DNA from: Toxoplasma gondii ME49
Lineage: Eukaryota; Apicomplexa; Conoidasida; Eucoccidiorida; Sarcocystidae
DNA length: 64,000 nt
Reading direction: 5' to 3'
NCBI RefSeq assembly: GCF_000006565.2
Contig: NC_031480.1
Location: 6,844,605 to 6,908,604, forward strand
Shown: positions 13,801 through 26,890 of the stretch, piece after piece
How the letters are laid out: each line of letters opens with the position of its first letter
Numbering within the stretch: the stretch's first letter is position 1
Notes under the pieces: model-generated
Database searches by the model: none
What the model was told of the DNA's origin: nothing
The model's input: only the letters and a program-made list of their open reading frames with translations
Program-made: the position numbers and the translations under genes

Positions 13801-14245
13801 CGCTCCTATACGGATCTACGTCTCTGTTTCACCTTCGTCGTTATTGGAAACGTCCTCACTCGCTGTCCCTTGCCCCGGTGGCATGTACACGGGAGCGTTC
13901 CGTCGCTATCCACGGCACGAAGGAGAACCCTTCTCTCCGTAATAGTACTCCCGCGTTGATTCTGGACAGCGTACCGAACGTTGGTTTCTCCGATTCCCTT
14001 TCTCGTGAGGGAGGGCAGTGTCAGTTGTTAGCCACTGCCTCAGTCTGTCTTTCTCTTTCTCTCTTGTCTTTTTTCCCCCTGTGTCTCAGTGTTTTTCTCT
14101 GCATAGCCATCTCGAGAGAAGAGTTCGTTGGAATCGTGAACAGTGATGCAATTCAGCACTTTGTGTAGCGACGTGTGACTCTCGGCGCGCAGCCGCATGT
14201 ACACAGCAACGGGGTTGAAGACTTCCACTCATTTGTCAGCGCAAA
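7816..14245. other. Gene-poor stretch with scattered unassigned open frames
   Basis: No gene could be assembled here. The most protein-like pieces are a minus frame from 9015 down to about 8840 beginning MATGTDGPARPP, a plus frame at 10628-10954, and a plus exon-like piece at 11655-11837 listed separately. A minus frame at 13365-12799 is open for 188 codons but has no splice signals or recognisable motif. The last kilobase before 14246 should hold the promoter of the KDEL receptor; a TGCATGC element, a common apicomplexan AP2-type motif, sits near 13446. Confidence 0.3.
11655..11837 (+). CDS. Possible terminal exon of an unresolved hypothetical gene
   Basis: Sixty codons follow an AG acceptor and read in phase 0 to a TAG stop. 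The piece contains TPLSKGSICAVNAWRY and GDIHVWVRCEDADRN, which look more like real protein than chance translation. Upstream exons would lie in 9.5-11.6 kb, where the 10628-10954 frame is a candidate, but I could not join them with consistent phase. The product is unknown. The call rests only on composition and a weak acceptor. Confidence 0.25.
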   Translation, partial: FTWPTRSGFLGTTPLSKGSICAVNAWRYTSIFRGDIHVWVRCEDADRNHKITAATASLRR

Positions 14246-14920
14246 ATGGCGCAGAATGCCTTTCGGTTGTCAGGAGACATGCTCCATCTGGTCTCCATAT
14301 TTTTGCTCCTTTTCAAGTTGTACCGGAGCAAGAACTGCGCAGGTTTGTCGGCGCGGATGCAGGAGTGTTACTCCATCGTTTTTTGTTGTCGCTACCTGGA
14401 CCTCACCTACTCGTTTATTTCTGTCTACAACTCCGCGATGAAGGCGATCTTCATTTTGTCCACAGCCTACCTCGTATTTCTCATGAAGAAGAAAGTGCCA
14501 ATCTCTACAACGTACGATGCCAAGGCTGACTCCTTCAACTACATGCTGTATCTCGTGCCGCCCTGCGCCGTCATTACGCTCGTCACTGCAGACTCGTTCG
14601 CCGTGACAGATCTCAGCTGGACCTTTTCCATTTGGCTAGAGAGCGTAGCCATTCTGCCTCAGCTGCTTCTTCTCCAACGGCAGAGAGAAGTCGAGAATCT
14701 AACGTCTCACTACGTTGCGTGCATGGGGCTGTATCGCCTCATGTATATCTTGAATTGGGTCTACCGGTACCTCACGGAGTCCCCGCCGCATGTGAACGTC
14801 GTGAGCTGGGTAGGCGGTGTCGTGCAGACTCTCCTCTACGCAGACTTCTTCTACTACTATGTGCATGCGCGATGGTATGGTCACAAGCTTGTCCTGCCCG
14901 TTGTTGGTGGGGAAGTGTGA
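14246..14920 (+). CDS. ERD2: ER lumen protein-retaining receptor (KDEL receptor, ERD2)
   Basis: A single-exon gene of 224 codons, close to the 210-220 residues usual for the family. Predicted multi-span membrane protein of the Golgi/ER that returns KDEL/HDEL-tagged ER proteins from the Golgi by COPI vesicles. Family signatures are visible: the N-terminal DMLHLVSIFLLLFKLYRSKNC, SARMQECYSIVFCCRYLDL, FLMKKKVPISTTYD, the central WTFSIWLESVAILPQL (normally W.FS..LESVAI.PQL), a Tyr-rich LYRLMYILNWVYRY, and the C-terminal VQTLLYADFFYYY. Seven hydrophobic segments can be counted. The start is the first ATG in frame and puts the DMLHL motif at the expected distance. Lack of introns is notable next to its intron-rich neighbours. 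Identification is firm. Confidence 0.95.
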   Translation: MAQNAFRLSGDMLHLVSIFLLLFKLYRSKNCAGLSARMQECYSIVFCCRYLDLTYSFISVYNSAMKAIFILSTAYLVFLMKKKVPISTTYDAKADSFNYMLYLVPPCAVITLVTADSFAVTDLSWTFSIWLESVAILPQLLLLQRQREVENLTSHYVACMGLYRLMYILNWVYRYLTESPPHVNVVSWVGGVVQTLLYADFFYYYVHARWYGHKLVLPVVGGEV

Positions 14921-17900
14921 GACAGGAGAGGCTAGAAAACAGAGGCAACAATCGCGACCTCTGTCCTGATGATCTACGCTGAGCCTCTGGAAAGGGAACG
15001 ATGCACAAACTTGGCAGGCCGCTCGTCAGGGGAAAACCGACAAGAACGGCCCTGACGAGGGACTTTTCTCGTGTCCTCCTGACGAGGAATCTGGCAGAGG
15101 ATCCATGCTGACGAATGCGCCAGTGGTTGGCTCTGTTGGATAAAATCCCGCGGAGTTTTCCTTGGGATGCCTCCACATCTTGCAGGAACGGGGCAAGATC
15201 TCCAGATTCGCATGGTTGGGTAAAGTCTGAAGACCACTGATCCGATGGAGGAGAGGAACGAGAGGGTGGTGGAGGAAGAGCGAAGGATAACTCTTGAGCG
15301 AAAAACTCACGAAGAGTGATTCTAGTTGCACAGTGTACGAGGAGCGGCCGCACGTGTCACGACTGTCAACTAGCACAGTTTCTTCTGGGGAATGAGGGGA
15401 ACCTGCAGAGGGGATGGGCTGTCTTGTGACAGCCCGCTGTTCGACACTTCTATTTTTTCAACTCGTGGTGTCACTGGTGAATCCATCATTCCCTATATGC
15501 GGTGCTCCTCGGACAGGGGGCTCAATTTAAAAATGAATGTCTGTCACCCTGTTGCGTTGCGTGAGCGCATGCGCGTGAACCTTGTAGACACTCTTCACTG
15601 TTCGTAGAGCCCTGCTTTCCGACACTCCAAACGTGCCGCACTTGGCAACGAGGCAAAGAGATAAGGAAGCCTCCAAAGAAAGGAGGCGCAAGACGAGTGT
15701 ACCGTCATCCCACTGACAGTTGACGACGTGTTCTGTCTCTTTTCCACTTCAGAAAAGTAGTCGGATCTTCAGTTTGGGCTCTACAGAAGCCAACAGGATA
15801 GCTGCAATGTGGCCTGAGACTGTGAGGCCTATCGACTTCGCGCATGACGGAGTATACTGCATGCTGACGTAAAATTTGTGGATACACACTCCCGCACTCC
15901 CAGCTCCGTAGATTCGAACGAAGCCGCGCGCTACACATGGCACAATTTCTTGAAGCAACACAGAGCTACTAGGATATATCTAGGTCCGAGAGTTCCATCA
16001 AACCAAAGCCGCCTGTAGGAAGAATACAATTCAGTGTGGTTAACATTTAGAATCCTGTTCAACTGGTGCTACGAGCAGTTGAGTGGCGTCGCCAGGCACT
16101 GGAAACGCACAAGCTCTTGTTCACTCGTTGGTCTTCGGCTATTCTCGACAAACGACATTCGTGTTTTTTTCCGTCCACCCTCTCGCTGAGGTGTGGATAC
16201 AACAAATACGGCCTAGAGACCTTTTTACAACGGAGAGACGTACTTGCAGGTACCTCACTCGCACATCTATATGATACCTTTTCCTGGCTGTATGCTGTCT
16301 TTTCCTATGAAAGGATAAACCGCATAGGGTTAGTCGGGGCCTAAGATAAGAAATTTATTGTTTCTTGGGCATGGACAGCGAGATAATTCGGGTACACACT
16401 TGCTCTGAAAGGCACACAGTGGCGCCTCGGAATACCTTTTCCCCGTAGGCTTCTGTGTGTGTTGGACAGAGCTGTCAGCAACCCCGGGGTACGCGCGTAC
16501 CCGAAACTAAGCGTGTGCGTGTACGGGCGAGAGTCGATTGTCAGCCATTCATCCCAGGCACCAACAGCGTTCATCCAGGTCCTCAGTTGGTGTGAGGCCA
16601 ACAGGAATCCAATCCGTGTACTCTGTAGAAACCAACACCTGGAATGAAACTATCAAAGTTAAAGACTTTGATGCGATGAGTATGATTCAGACAAAAGCCT
16701 GCTGTGTGGCTGTCTGATGTCACAACCAACAGAACGCGAATCCGGATTCTGGAACAGGAGCCACGAAAGGTTGTCAATGCCTTTTGCCTCTGCCTCTAAA
16801 TTTCAAGGGGAGGTAGCGGATACGGGGTTTTAGGTGGCATCTGTTGGGAAGCCGTGAGGATCTCCGTCATTCCTCTTGCTTGTCTGTGACGAGTCTTGCC
16901 TAGACTCGCACTAACGCCGTCGATGATCGCCGCGAGCAACCACGCAACAAGTGAACAATGCGTGCGACTAATCACAGTCTGAGAACCGAGATGCGGATTC
17001 TTGTCTGAATTCCACTTTTCCTCTCACACAGATCCTGCCCCCACATCTTCAAGGTGTAGAGCCAAAATACCGAGAGCGACGGGGCGTTAACCCTCACCCC
17101 CCCGCCGTCATGCACTGAACGGCGTTCGCACGAGCAACAGATGCGACCTTTCGCTGCCTCTGTCATCCGCGTAGATGCGGTGTCACGCTTTTTCTGTTTT
17201 CCATTGTGTTTCGGAATCGTCGACGTCCATCCTTTCGGCAACTAAGTCCTTCCCTTGCTATTTGCTCGTTAGCCGCTCAACTCTCCTCTATTTAAGAGGG
17301 AGCGTTCATGCGGGAAGCGTTCGACATGCGTTGACCTTTGGGTCCAAGGTTCCCGCGAGTTTTCTGTCTCGTCGCGTCTCCCGATACAGAACATCATCGT
17401 CTGAGCACATCGAACAGAGTATTGCTGCTAAACGCGGCCTTTTGGTAACACTGAAGGACTTTCCACCGGCAAGTCTCGTGGTTTTCTAGGATGAACCCCT
17501 GAACAGTTCCTGTTGCCTCGCATGCAGCTCGCTCGAAAAGGGAACTCAACAGCTGGCGCAAGAAAGTGAGAAGGGTAGCGATATGGACCCTTTCGTTTTC
17601 TGATTGTGGACGGAGAAAATCACGAAGGACGTGGAAGGAATGATAGGATTTCAGCCCGATTTCGTGTTACTTTCAACCAGCGTTTCATGAAACTCCATTT
17701 TTTCGGGTCGCACCGCTGCCAAAGACGAGCACTCACGACGCTGGCGTGTGGTTGTAGGGGAACACTGCTGAGTTTCGCGCTGCAGAGCGCTCACACGTTT
17801 TCTCGAGTTCGTTTTTCAGTCTCAATCCTTTAGAGGTTGTGCCGTGCGCCATTCCAGGAGAGAGGCTGCACTCGAGCGCCGAGTGACAGCTCCCAAAGTA

Positions 17901-18227
17901 TGCCGGGATACTTCGGAACTTGGGCGGGTTCAGAAGCAAAGAAAAAGCAACGTGATGACCAGACTGATAGGAGGAGTTGCGCAGTAGCAATGTCTCGCGT
18001 TTACGTGTATGTTCAAGGGTTATGTGCGTCGATACCACATCAATGAGAGGCGCTCCAGTTGGGTGGGTGTGGGAAAGTCGTTCACCTCCCGCGCCAGCTC
18101 CTGGATCTGGTGGCTCGCGAGCTTGAGGTGCAAGTACTCCTCGAGCAGCCGTGCCAGAGTGTGGCTTCTCTAGATCAGATAGGCTCTCAGAGATCCATCT
18201 TCGACGATGGCACCGGTTCCCTCCCAC
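14921..18227. other. Intergenic space with no supported gene
   Basis: I find no frame here with convincing protein character or splice sites. The first few hundred bases are presumably the 3' UTR of the KDEL receptor. The last few hundred should hold the promoter and 5' UTR of the carrier gene. Confidence 0.4.
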
Positions 18228-21200
18228 ATGGCTGACGCGGGAAAAGAAGACAGCCCGCATCTCCGCGTCTCGCTCACGGGCTTCTTCTTCCTCACCTACC
18301 CTCTCTACACTGTAGGTGTCACCTGTCTAAAGACCTCATGTCTAGAGAACGACCGCCCATAGGTTAGTATGGGCGGCACCATCGTACTCGGAGGAATTGT
18401 TTTTGAGACAGGTGACATGGCTTTCTGCGGCGGCGCGCTATTTCTCGAGACTGTTTGGGGCTGCTTGCCTGCGTATCGCCCGGAAATGTCCCTGTGTGTA
18501 TCTGTATCTGAACTGCATCTTGACTCTATCCTCACGATGGCTATCTCCACGTCACTGCTGTATATACATTGCATTTATCCCTTGAATGTATGCTTCCGGA
18601 GAGAACCTGCATTTGTGCAATTCATGTTAACCGAACAAACCACGTGGCGTACCTCTGATTGAAGCTAGCGTTCTCGGCCTTTCTAAGGTCTGGCAGACCG
18701 CTGGTGATTTTGACATCGTTGCTCAAGTATGCTCCTCATTGACTCTCTGTCGCTACCAGGTGGTTGTCGACAGAATGTGCTCTGCTTGTTGAGCGTGTCG
18801 AACTAGACCGTTGCTGCGCGGATGCCGAACGCCGTGCCTCAGGTGCATCTTTCCGTATCTATCCTAGTCTATGTATCATTTTTTATTTATCTCTACATCT
18901 CTGTCTCTATGTCTCTCTATATCTCTATCTGTCTTTTTATATCTATATATCTTTTTATATCTATCTATATCTTTGTATCCATATCTATTACTATATCTAT
19001 ATCTAGTTTTCATCTATCGACCGATCTATATCTATTCATCCATAGCAATCTGCCATCTATTTATGTATATCTATGTATTTACGTATGTCTGTCTATCTGT
19101 ATCTGTCTACCTATATCTGCCCATCTATATCTATTCATCTGTCTATCGCTCTATCTGTCTGTATCTATCCATCTGTCTCTACATATGTGTATATCTAGTC
19201 TAAAATGCTCCGCTGGTGTGGTACGCTACTGGCATTGCCAACCATATGCTGTTTGTTTGATAACTCTCAGCCTTTTGGGCTTTTCCTATTTGTGCATCTT
19301 TTCGCCAATCCGTATCCTCCTGTGTCGCGTGAAGGACAGTAGTGCAAGGAGGCGCGCTTGTGTGTGCCTCAAAGGTCAGACGCACGTTTAGGTCTATGTG
19401 AGAGCGTGTGCGTGCGTAGACGTGTGGACAAGTGTGCCTCCAAACGTTGTTAATGACTACAACTTTCAAGCAAACGCGAGTACGGGCAGGATACTGAAAT
19501 CCAATACTTCAGGCTGTTTTAGACAATCCATTGGGGTGGTCGTGCGCAGCAACCAGGTGAAGAAGGCCTTGGTTGTCTGTATCTGTGTATGTGTAAATAG
19601 GCGATGAATGTGATTATGTAAGCGTGCATGCATTTATACAATTGTCTTCTCGATGCAACACAAATGCCGGCGACCAGCTGCGTGGGTCCAGAAACGCAGC
19701 TCGATGGGATCCGAGGCTCCTTGACTCAGCCGGCACTGTTCTTCGGGCTGTGCGTGCGTTTCTGGTCGCGTTTTGACTTTTGTTCTTTGCTCCGTGTCTT
19801 CGTTCCTTTTTCGCTTGTATGCTGGTTGCACGAAGGCTTCTCGACTTCTTCACACAGTAGGCGCGTCGTCCGCTCCCATTTTTCTGCCTTGCCTCATTTG
19901 TTCTCAGATCCAAAGCCGGACGCTCTGCGCCCCTTACCTCGTTCCCATGTCATACGTCGCGTTTCCCCCACCTCGTCAGGATGCATTCCTTCTGCGAGGG
20001 TACGAAAGAGACGCTTCCCCAGACCCGAGTCGAGATTCGCCGTTTGTGCGCAAGGTTGTGCGGCGGCCTCTTCTTTCGCAGTGCGCTGTTGCCACTGTTG
20101 GTAGCCTCAACATTTTCCGATTCACTGCGGCTGCTGTCAAAACGGTACGGACGCACTGATGCTTGGTTTTAACTTCTGCCTTCGATGCTAACTGCGTGCA
20201 TAGATAGATTGCTGTAAAAGATAGAAAAGCCAAACAGCAGCATTCACGGAAACTTCAGACATATTCTCATAAGTACACGGTACGGTTACATGCAATAACG
20301 TACTTCACGTGAAGCGACCGGATGCGTTTCAACGAAGGAAGAGCTCACCTAGCTAATTGGCTTCTTGTACGAATCGACATGGCCGTATAAATACATGTTG
20401 CGTGCGACTCCGAATACAAATGCTGCCGCAGGAAACACGTTCATGCCTGTACGTGCACCGTAAGTGTATCCAGACAAATGGTACATGCGTTCAAATACAT
20501 TTCGATGTTTTTTCTTCTACACACCGAAGAAAGAACGAAATTGTTGTCCGATCGGCGGGGGGTGCTCCTGTGCTTTGGACGAACGCAGCAGGGCTAAAAC
20601 AACGGAAGCTGAAACGCATGTGAGACGATGTTTCCGGAAGGAAACTTTGAACTCGTGGTGTGGACTTTCCCCTTCGTGAACCTGAAGTACGTTTGAAACT
20701 TCACTGACCTGAGGATGACGTAAATACTAACGAACCAGCCGTGTTGGGTGGAATTACTTGCAACAACGCACATTATGTCACGAAATACCGTTCACTGGCG
20801 ATGGGAAGTACTAGCGTCTTTTCGTGGGCTCCATTCTCTCTCAGGTGTATGCAAAAGAGGGCTTCCTCGGTCTCTTTCGCGGAATCGTTCCAGCAACTCT
20901 TCATATCATTGCAAGGTATGCCGTGTTACCGGAAGCGTTTTGGGCCTCAATTTTCACCGTTCATCATCACAGGACTTCAGCAGCTCCTCTTCATATTTCG
21001 CATGAGGCGACAACGTCCGTATCACTTTCCAGGACCAAGTTGCCTTCCTAATCTGTAGTTGATGTGGTGACGAAGGCTCAGTAACTGTGACAAGCATTTC
21101 CGCGCCGACTGGTTTCTTCACTACCTGTCTCACACCCCCATCATAAGTATTTGAATATCTACACCGATGTATATGTATATATAAATATTAATGTGTAGCT

Positions 21201-24200
21201 CTTAGACGCCGCTGACACGCGTTAGACATCAGTACGTTTCATATTCATGTCTCTATGCAAATGTTAACACCTTTTGCCGGCGTGCCAAGTTTTCCGCAAG
21301 AAGACCTAAGTGACATGGAATCGCTTGCACACGGTCATATCCTATTGTTGCATTACAGAATATTGACGGACAAATTTGTGGTACAGGATTACTGGAATCC
21401 GCGCTTCCAAAGGGACCACTCTTTTTGCGGTCAACTGCCTTTATGAGAGACGAATTGCCAACAATGCTCTAATAGATCCGGCATTGCTACTGAAAGAAAC
21501 TTGCGGGCCTACGGAGCCTAGGCTGTAGCTGACCTTCGCACAAACCTGCAGAGAGACCCTTAATGCGTTCTTTTTCAACATCAAGATACCGCAGTGTCCT
21601 CCCAAGAATCCAGCGTATTCATCAGGGATGTTCTTGTTACCGTTTTCCGCCTTTGTTCCCCAGGGATGTTGTCGGCTTTTTCCTGCTGCGTCATGGCTTG
21701 GCATTTACTGTAGCATGCTACCGCGCTGTCGCAGATGGCACAACAGGTATGCTGAAGAGGCGCATAAAGCGTGTACGTGCAGAGCTGCATGTGGACATCC
21801 CTCTGCGGCAATCGTGGGTTTGGTAATCGGACCATAATAAGATCGGTTCTTCCAATTCACAACTCCGTGTCGTTGTTTCTATTGTCGGATCTCACGCTTG
21901 AGTCCACCTGGGTGTGCGGCTGCCCGTGAAACTGTTGCGTTTTAATCCGACCCAAGAGGAACGAAGAGAGAAGGGTGGTGTATGGTGGGGAGTTTGCATG
22001 CGATGAAAGGAGTGCTTCTCGTGCCGGTATTTGAAGTACAGACTGCAGGTCACACATACGATATGTCGGAAGGATATTTGCCGCCAGTGTTCACCTCTCC
22101 ATTGCTGCAACTTGAAGCGACTAAGATTCCTACACATGCGCCACATCTGACACCCCACAGCGCGAAAAGAGCAACTCGTGTCGGCTAGCTCTTCTTTTTT
22201 TCCTACATCGCTGGCAGGCACTGCTGCTGTCCTCTGAAAAGTACGATGCCTACGAGTCTGTTCTACTTTGGAGTCTCTGTCGGAATTCCCTGCGCCCTGC
22301 CGGCTGCGCCCCCTTGCCGCTTCTCGTCACCGAGGTCCGCTGCGTTTCTGTGGGTGTTTGCGTACATGCGGATGTGCTTGCAGGTGAGTCAATATTTGTG
22401 CGCATGCCGACGTGTTTGTGTCGCGTGCTCTGTTTTCTGCAGCCGTTTTGTCGTTTTTCGTCCCTTCACTTCTGTTTTCTCGCTCGGCGATTTCCTCGAC
22501 GTCGGCCGGCCGTACTCCGCCGCCTTCACAGTCGCCCGTGCGTTGCGTCGGCGCCGTCGTTAGCGCAGTAGATGACGCGGCCTTGGAAGTCGACAGCCTC
22601 CGCGATCCGAGTGAACAGGCTGCCGAGGTTGCATCCGACATTGCCAGTCTTACGCGGTCAGCGCTGGGGTCTTCTGAGAGTCTCCCTTTGTCTCTCGAAG
22701 TGCCCGGCTCGGATCGTGCCGTCGTCGCTGCGGCTCCGCACCAAGGCGCTTGCGGCGCGCGGCGAGGTACTGCCACGGATGCTCAAGACCCTCCACCTGC
22801 AGTTGGGTTTGTAGTCGACGCAGAACCCTTAGAAGACGAAACGGACGGACGAGCAGGGGCCGAGATGATCGGGGTTTCACGACTCTGGCCAGACACCAGA
22901 GGAAGAGAGATCGCGCCAGTGATTCTCAAGGTAAGCGGAAAAGAACAGACCTGAAGCCAGCGTTATCAATTGGAAAGTTTGTTATCCACTGGTTCACCAT
23001 CAACTACCGTGTTTCGGCTGCGTACCGACTGTGGTATTGTAGCACATCGATTACCCTGGATGTTTTGCTTGTCGTCCATTCTGTCGCTGCAATTCGTGTT
23101 GGTTCCGGATTCTTTTGCTCCTGGCTCGTACCCGTGTTTTTTCTGTACACTCTCCTGAAGAAGAAGCAAGGGACAAGCGGGGTATCGTGTAGCATGCCGT
23201 AATACGCGCCTCATGTTGCGCTATGGAAAGAAGAGCGGCAGGCAACCAGCTTTCTTGCTCATGCAGTAGATGCTCGAGGCACCTCTCCAGGAAGGAGCAG
23301 GACAGAGGCCGGACGTTCAGCCACTCACGCAGAGACACGCTGCATCAGAGGGAGGGAAAGAACGCAATTCGCCTGTTGTTACCACCTTTCTGGTAATGCT
23401 TCAGTAGTCGGGTCCGCCGCGGAAACTACAAAGAAAGCGGGCATGCTGCGAATGGTGCGCCGGGATATGACTGTTCTCACGTGTTTACGACAACGGTAGT
23501 CATTCTGCGTTGGACCCGTCAAAGACTCTCTGCGTTCTCTTCCCAGAGCTTGTCATGTCCACAGTTGTGTGTGCTGACCGTTTTCAGAAGGGAGAGACTG
23601 GGACCAGCTTTTTACACCAACGTTTTTGCACACAACTCGATCAGTGTGATCTGAGCAATGTTGTCAGGTGACACGTGCATATACCGTTGCACCGGTAGTC
23701 AGCGCGAATCCCCACGTGAAAGGACTTCTGCAGAACTCAATAATAAGGAGGGTTTTCAGAACATGTGTGGTGTGCGTGTCTTCAGCTCCTGACTGAATGT
23801 GCAGTGTATCCGCTGTTGACGGTCGCAACGCGAATGGTGGTGATTGAGGGACCGCCGTATTCTCCAACACTCGCCTCGCTGTCTTCGTTGTCTGCTTCCC
23901 TCCCAGCGCCGCTCGCGACGGTGTGCTCTTTCTTCGTCCCCAAATATTTGCACGTGACTATGCTGGAAATGGTTCGGTTGACGTACGCGGCAGACGGCAT
24001 CGGAGGGTTTTACGGGGGTCTTCTTCCGTTCCTCTTGTCCCGGTGTGTGGACGACAGCGTCCAAGCGCTGATGCGTCTCTTCATCGTCGACCTGTCAGGC
24101 CAAGGGGGCAAGAAGGGGGAAGGGAACGACGCCGCCTTCGGCGATTCGCGCGCCTCTGCTGCTCTGCTGCAGAGACGCTCAGGCCCAGACAGCGAGTATC

Positions 24201-26890
24201 CTCCCGTGTGGGCGACCAGGATGTCTACGGAGCGGCGAGAAGACGAAGCGGGCACGCAAGTTGCCGCAGCGCCTCCGTTCGCCAGGATAGATCAGGCGGA
24301 TAGCTTCGAACCGGACGAAGAGGGAGCTTGTGACGGCATCGAGACAGAAAACATCTATCAGATACCCCGAGAGAGTGTGTCTGTTTTGAGACGAGGATGT
24401 GGCATTAGATGCCCGCCTCACGGTGACGCCAGACGCATATTTGGCTCCATGGGCCGGAGTGGAGAGGACGGAGAAGCGTTTCCTCTCGCAAACGACCGAG
24501 ACGGCTGTCTCACCTCGCAGCAAGATCTACTACAGCAAGGAGGGAGTGCCGCGAACCGAAGACTACACATGTCTCAGACTGCAGCGTCTTCCTTGTGTTC
24601 ACCAACAGGCGAAGGTGCTGGCGTGCGACAGCCAAGGGGTGGAGGGAGGAACCGAGGTGGAGACCGATATGACGGAAGCTCATCTTTTTCCTTCGAAAGA
24701 CAAGACCGAGAGCCAGTTGATGTAGCGGAGTCTCTGATGGAGAGCCACCTAGTACCGCCACGGTTCTCTTTCGGAAGCCCGTCCATCTGCGACACCTCCT
24801 GCGTAGCCACAGAGAAGACCAACAGCTGTCCCCAGGGCGAACGAAACTCAAGTCGCTGGAGCCCCAGGCGAGTTACAGGATATGAGAGCAACAGACGTCG
24901 CCCACAAACAGTTGGAGAGATCACTGGCGCTGGCAGCGCAGAACGGCCGGTAGCCTCAACGACTAGCCGGACTGACGTGATAGACGACAGTCTGCATCAA
25001 GTCGAAATGTACACAATGCGGGCTTGCTTCGCTGGTAAGGAAACATACGAACAGTGAAAGACAGGGTGCACTGGGTCGTGTAAAGATTGCCCATGCATTG
25101 GTTATCGATTGTCACAAAGACCTGCGTGCATTGCTTCCGAGGACGGCACGCGAGGGGAGTAAAGAGGCACACGTGTGCTAGTGAGTGGGTGTCAAAAGTG
25201 ATAGCACCAAAGATGCTTATTTGCGAGCCCGAGTAGCATGCATCCCTGCTCGAGGAATCATCGCAATGTACATTATATCTGCTTTCTTCTCACCATCCAT
25301 TTTCATCGGTGATTCTCGCTTTTGTTGCCCTTGCAGCGGTATTGAGCACCGCGGTCACTCCATTTTCGCAGCTAGCTCTCGTCCAGCGTTGTCAGTCGAA
25401 TCTCGAGGTGAGCAGACATTCCCAACGGCTCTCATGGAACGGCGAACTGAATGAGTCGACTAAACTGGAAACTGCCGCAGTTTCGTTGGAGCACCACACA
25501 CTAGTGTGGCGAATAAAATGCTTTGTCGCCCTTCAACGTAAAGTGATATACTGGTGGAAACAAGGCAGACGGAGCATCGTAACGTTTCTCTTTGTGTCCG
25601 GTTCTCTGTCACCTTTCTCATTTGGAGTCGAAGGGTTGTGCGTTCATCCATCGGTCTTTCCGTGCTTTGGCTGAGGACATTAGACGGCGTTACGTCATGT
25701 CAGCGTTGAGCAATTTATGTGGTTGGTAAAATTGTTTTTTCAGGGGTTGTGCATGCATCGCTCATGGCTGGACGTCCTGGCAGGAATGCCGTGGAAGGTG
25801 CGAAGCGAACGTCATGCTACGGGCAGAGAAGCAGGTCGATGCAGTAAACAGCCGTATTAGACACCATTGTCAAATCTTCCTTGAACGATTGGAGAGACAC
25901 TATAAATAGCGTGAACGCTCTTTTGGTTTCCCTGAACGGAGTTACGTATGAGAGTTTCTTTGCTTTTCACTTGCTTTGTTTCTGCGTTCCTATAGTCACT
26001 CCAGCGTTGCTGGTCCTTCGCCAGCATGTCTCCCTCCCTTCGCGACTAGTTTCCATTCATTTCCCATCTTAAACTTTCGCCTTCGTGTCGCAAGCGTGTT
26101 TCCTCAGCCCGCGTTGCAACAGCAAACACAGCATTTACATACTTTTGTTCGTACGCGGGCGTGTAGTGCGAGACACCGTACAGGAGCGAAACGTGAGTGG
26201 ACCCGCAAGGGATGCGTCTCAGTTGGAGTTTGCTAAACACGGAGTCAGCCAGTGGAATGGAGACGGGAGCATCGGTTTACTTTGCTTGTGTACTGCCATA
26301 AGCTGATTTGGCTGCGCTTGTTCACAGACTTTCTTCTTGCAATTCGCGGTCTCCCTTAGCTTCCTCATTCTCAACAGCTTGGTGAGTTTCTGGTCCGTAC
26401 AAAGAACAAGACAGACATCGATTTGTACTGGTTCGTAGCACTCGGAGGCTGGATCTTGTCAACGGTTTCGAGAGTCGAAAATCAGGTAGAGGTGTTTGCG
26501 ACCTAAACGTACATCTGCATGTCAATCAAACATGGAGAGGCTGAGTCTTTTCTTCTACGTCTCTATGTATTGTTTTGCGTCTGCGTAAGCATGTGTGAGA
26601 ACATGAGTACAAACATACGTGCATTCATAAATATAGATATATATATATATATACATCTGCATACCTACGTGTATACTCTTGTGTACGATATTGGTGTTGA
26701 ACTGGAGAGCGATGAATCTCTTCGGTGCACACTGTGCACATGTATGAGATACTTGATATACGCGGAGCTCAACTGTGTGCCCTTGTTATCCCAGATGGCG
26801 GCAACCCTGCACGAGAACGAGGCGAAGAGGAAGGTGAGAGAAGTGACTGACGAAGAAGGTGACGACTTTTTAAAGTCGGGTCTTTTCTGA
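18228..26890 (+). CDS. Mitochondrial carrier-fold protein with a large disordered insertion (eleven exons)
   Basis: Exons by splice sites and phase: 18228-18311, 20023-20100, 20845-20915, 21664-21772, 22218-22383, 22443-22930, 23786-25034, 25337-25407, 25744-25797, 26378-26485 (or from 26360), 26795-26890. They give about 857 residues with all phases agreeing. Three carrier repeats are visible. Each begins with a Pro-containing helix: FFFLTYPLYT joined to TRVEI; TECAVYPLLTVATR; STAVTPFSQLALVQ. Repeats 1 and 2 continue to matrix-side segments like YAKEGFLGLFRGIVP and ADGIGGFYGGLLPF, which are classic solute-carrier (SLC25) patterns. The usual P-x-[DE]-x-x-[KR] signature is degenerate in every repeat, as in MTCH-type outer-membrane relatives. 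Roughly 330 residues after ALMRLFIVDLSGQ are charged and low-complexity. The C-terminus is short, acidic and soluble. Transport activity is doubtful and the exact subfamily is inferred. Least certain are the exon 4 donor (21772) and the 22218 acceptor. Confidence 0.75.
18852..19199 (+). repeat. Imperfect TATC/TATA microsatellite in intron 1 of the carrier gene
   Basis: About 350 bp of degenerate tetra- and hexanucleotide repeats built from TATC, TATA and TCTG units, on the plus strand. It lies inside the long first intron (18312-20022) of the carrier-fold gene. The long open frames through it are an effect of the repeat, not genes. Confidence 0.85.
19450..19555 (+). repeat. Dispersed repeat, copy 1
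   Basis: About 100 bp that match 45550-45655, also on the plus strand, by eye near 75-80 percent with a few small indels. Shared blocks include TGACTACA, TCAAGCAAACGC/CCAAGCAAACGC, and CCATTGGGGTG. The match does not keep any reading frame, so it looks like a non-coding or mobile-derived sequence. It sits in intron 1 of the carrier gene. Confidence 0.55.

Noticed and set aside
18822..19391. Long open plus-strand frame rich in Tyr, Leu, Ser and Ile
   Set aside because: It is the translation of the TATC/TATA microsatellite inside an intron.
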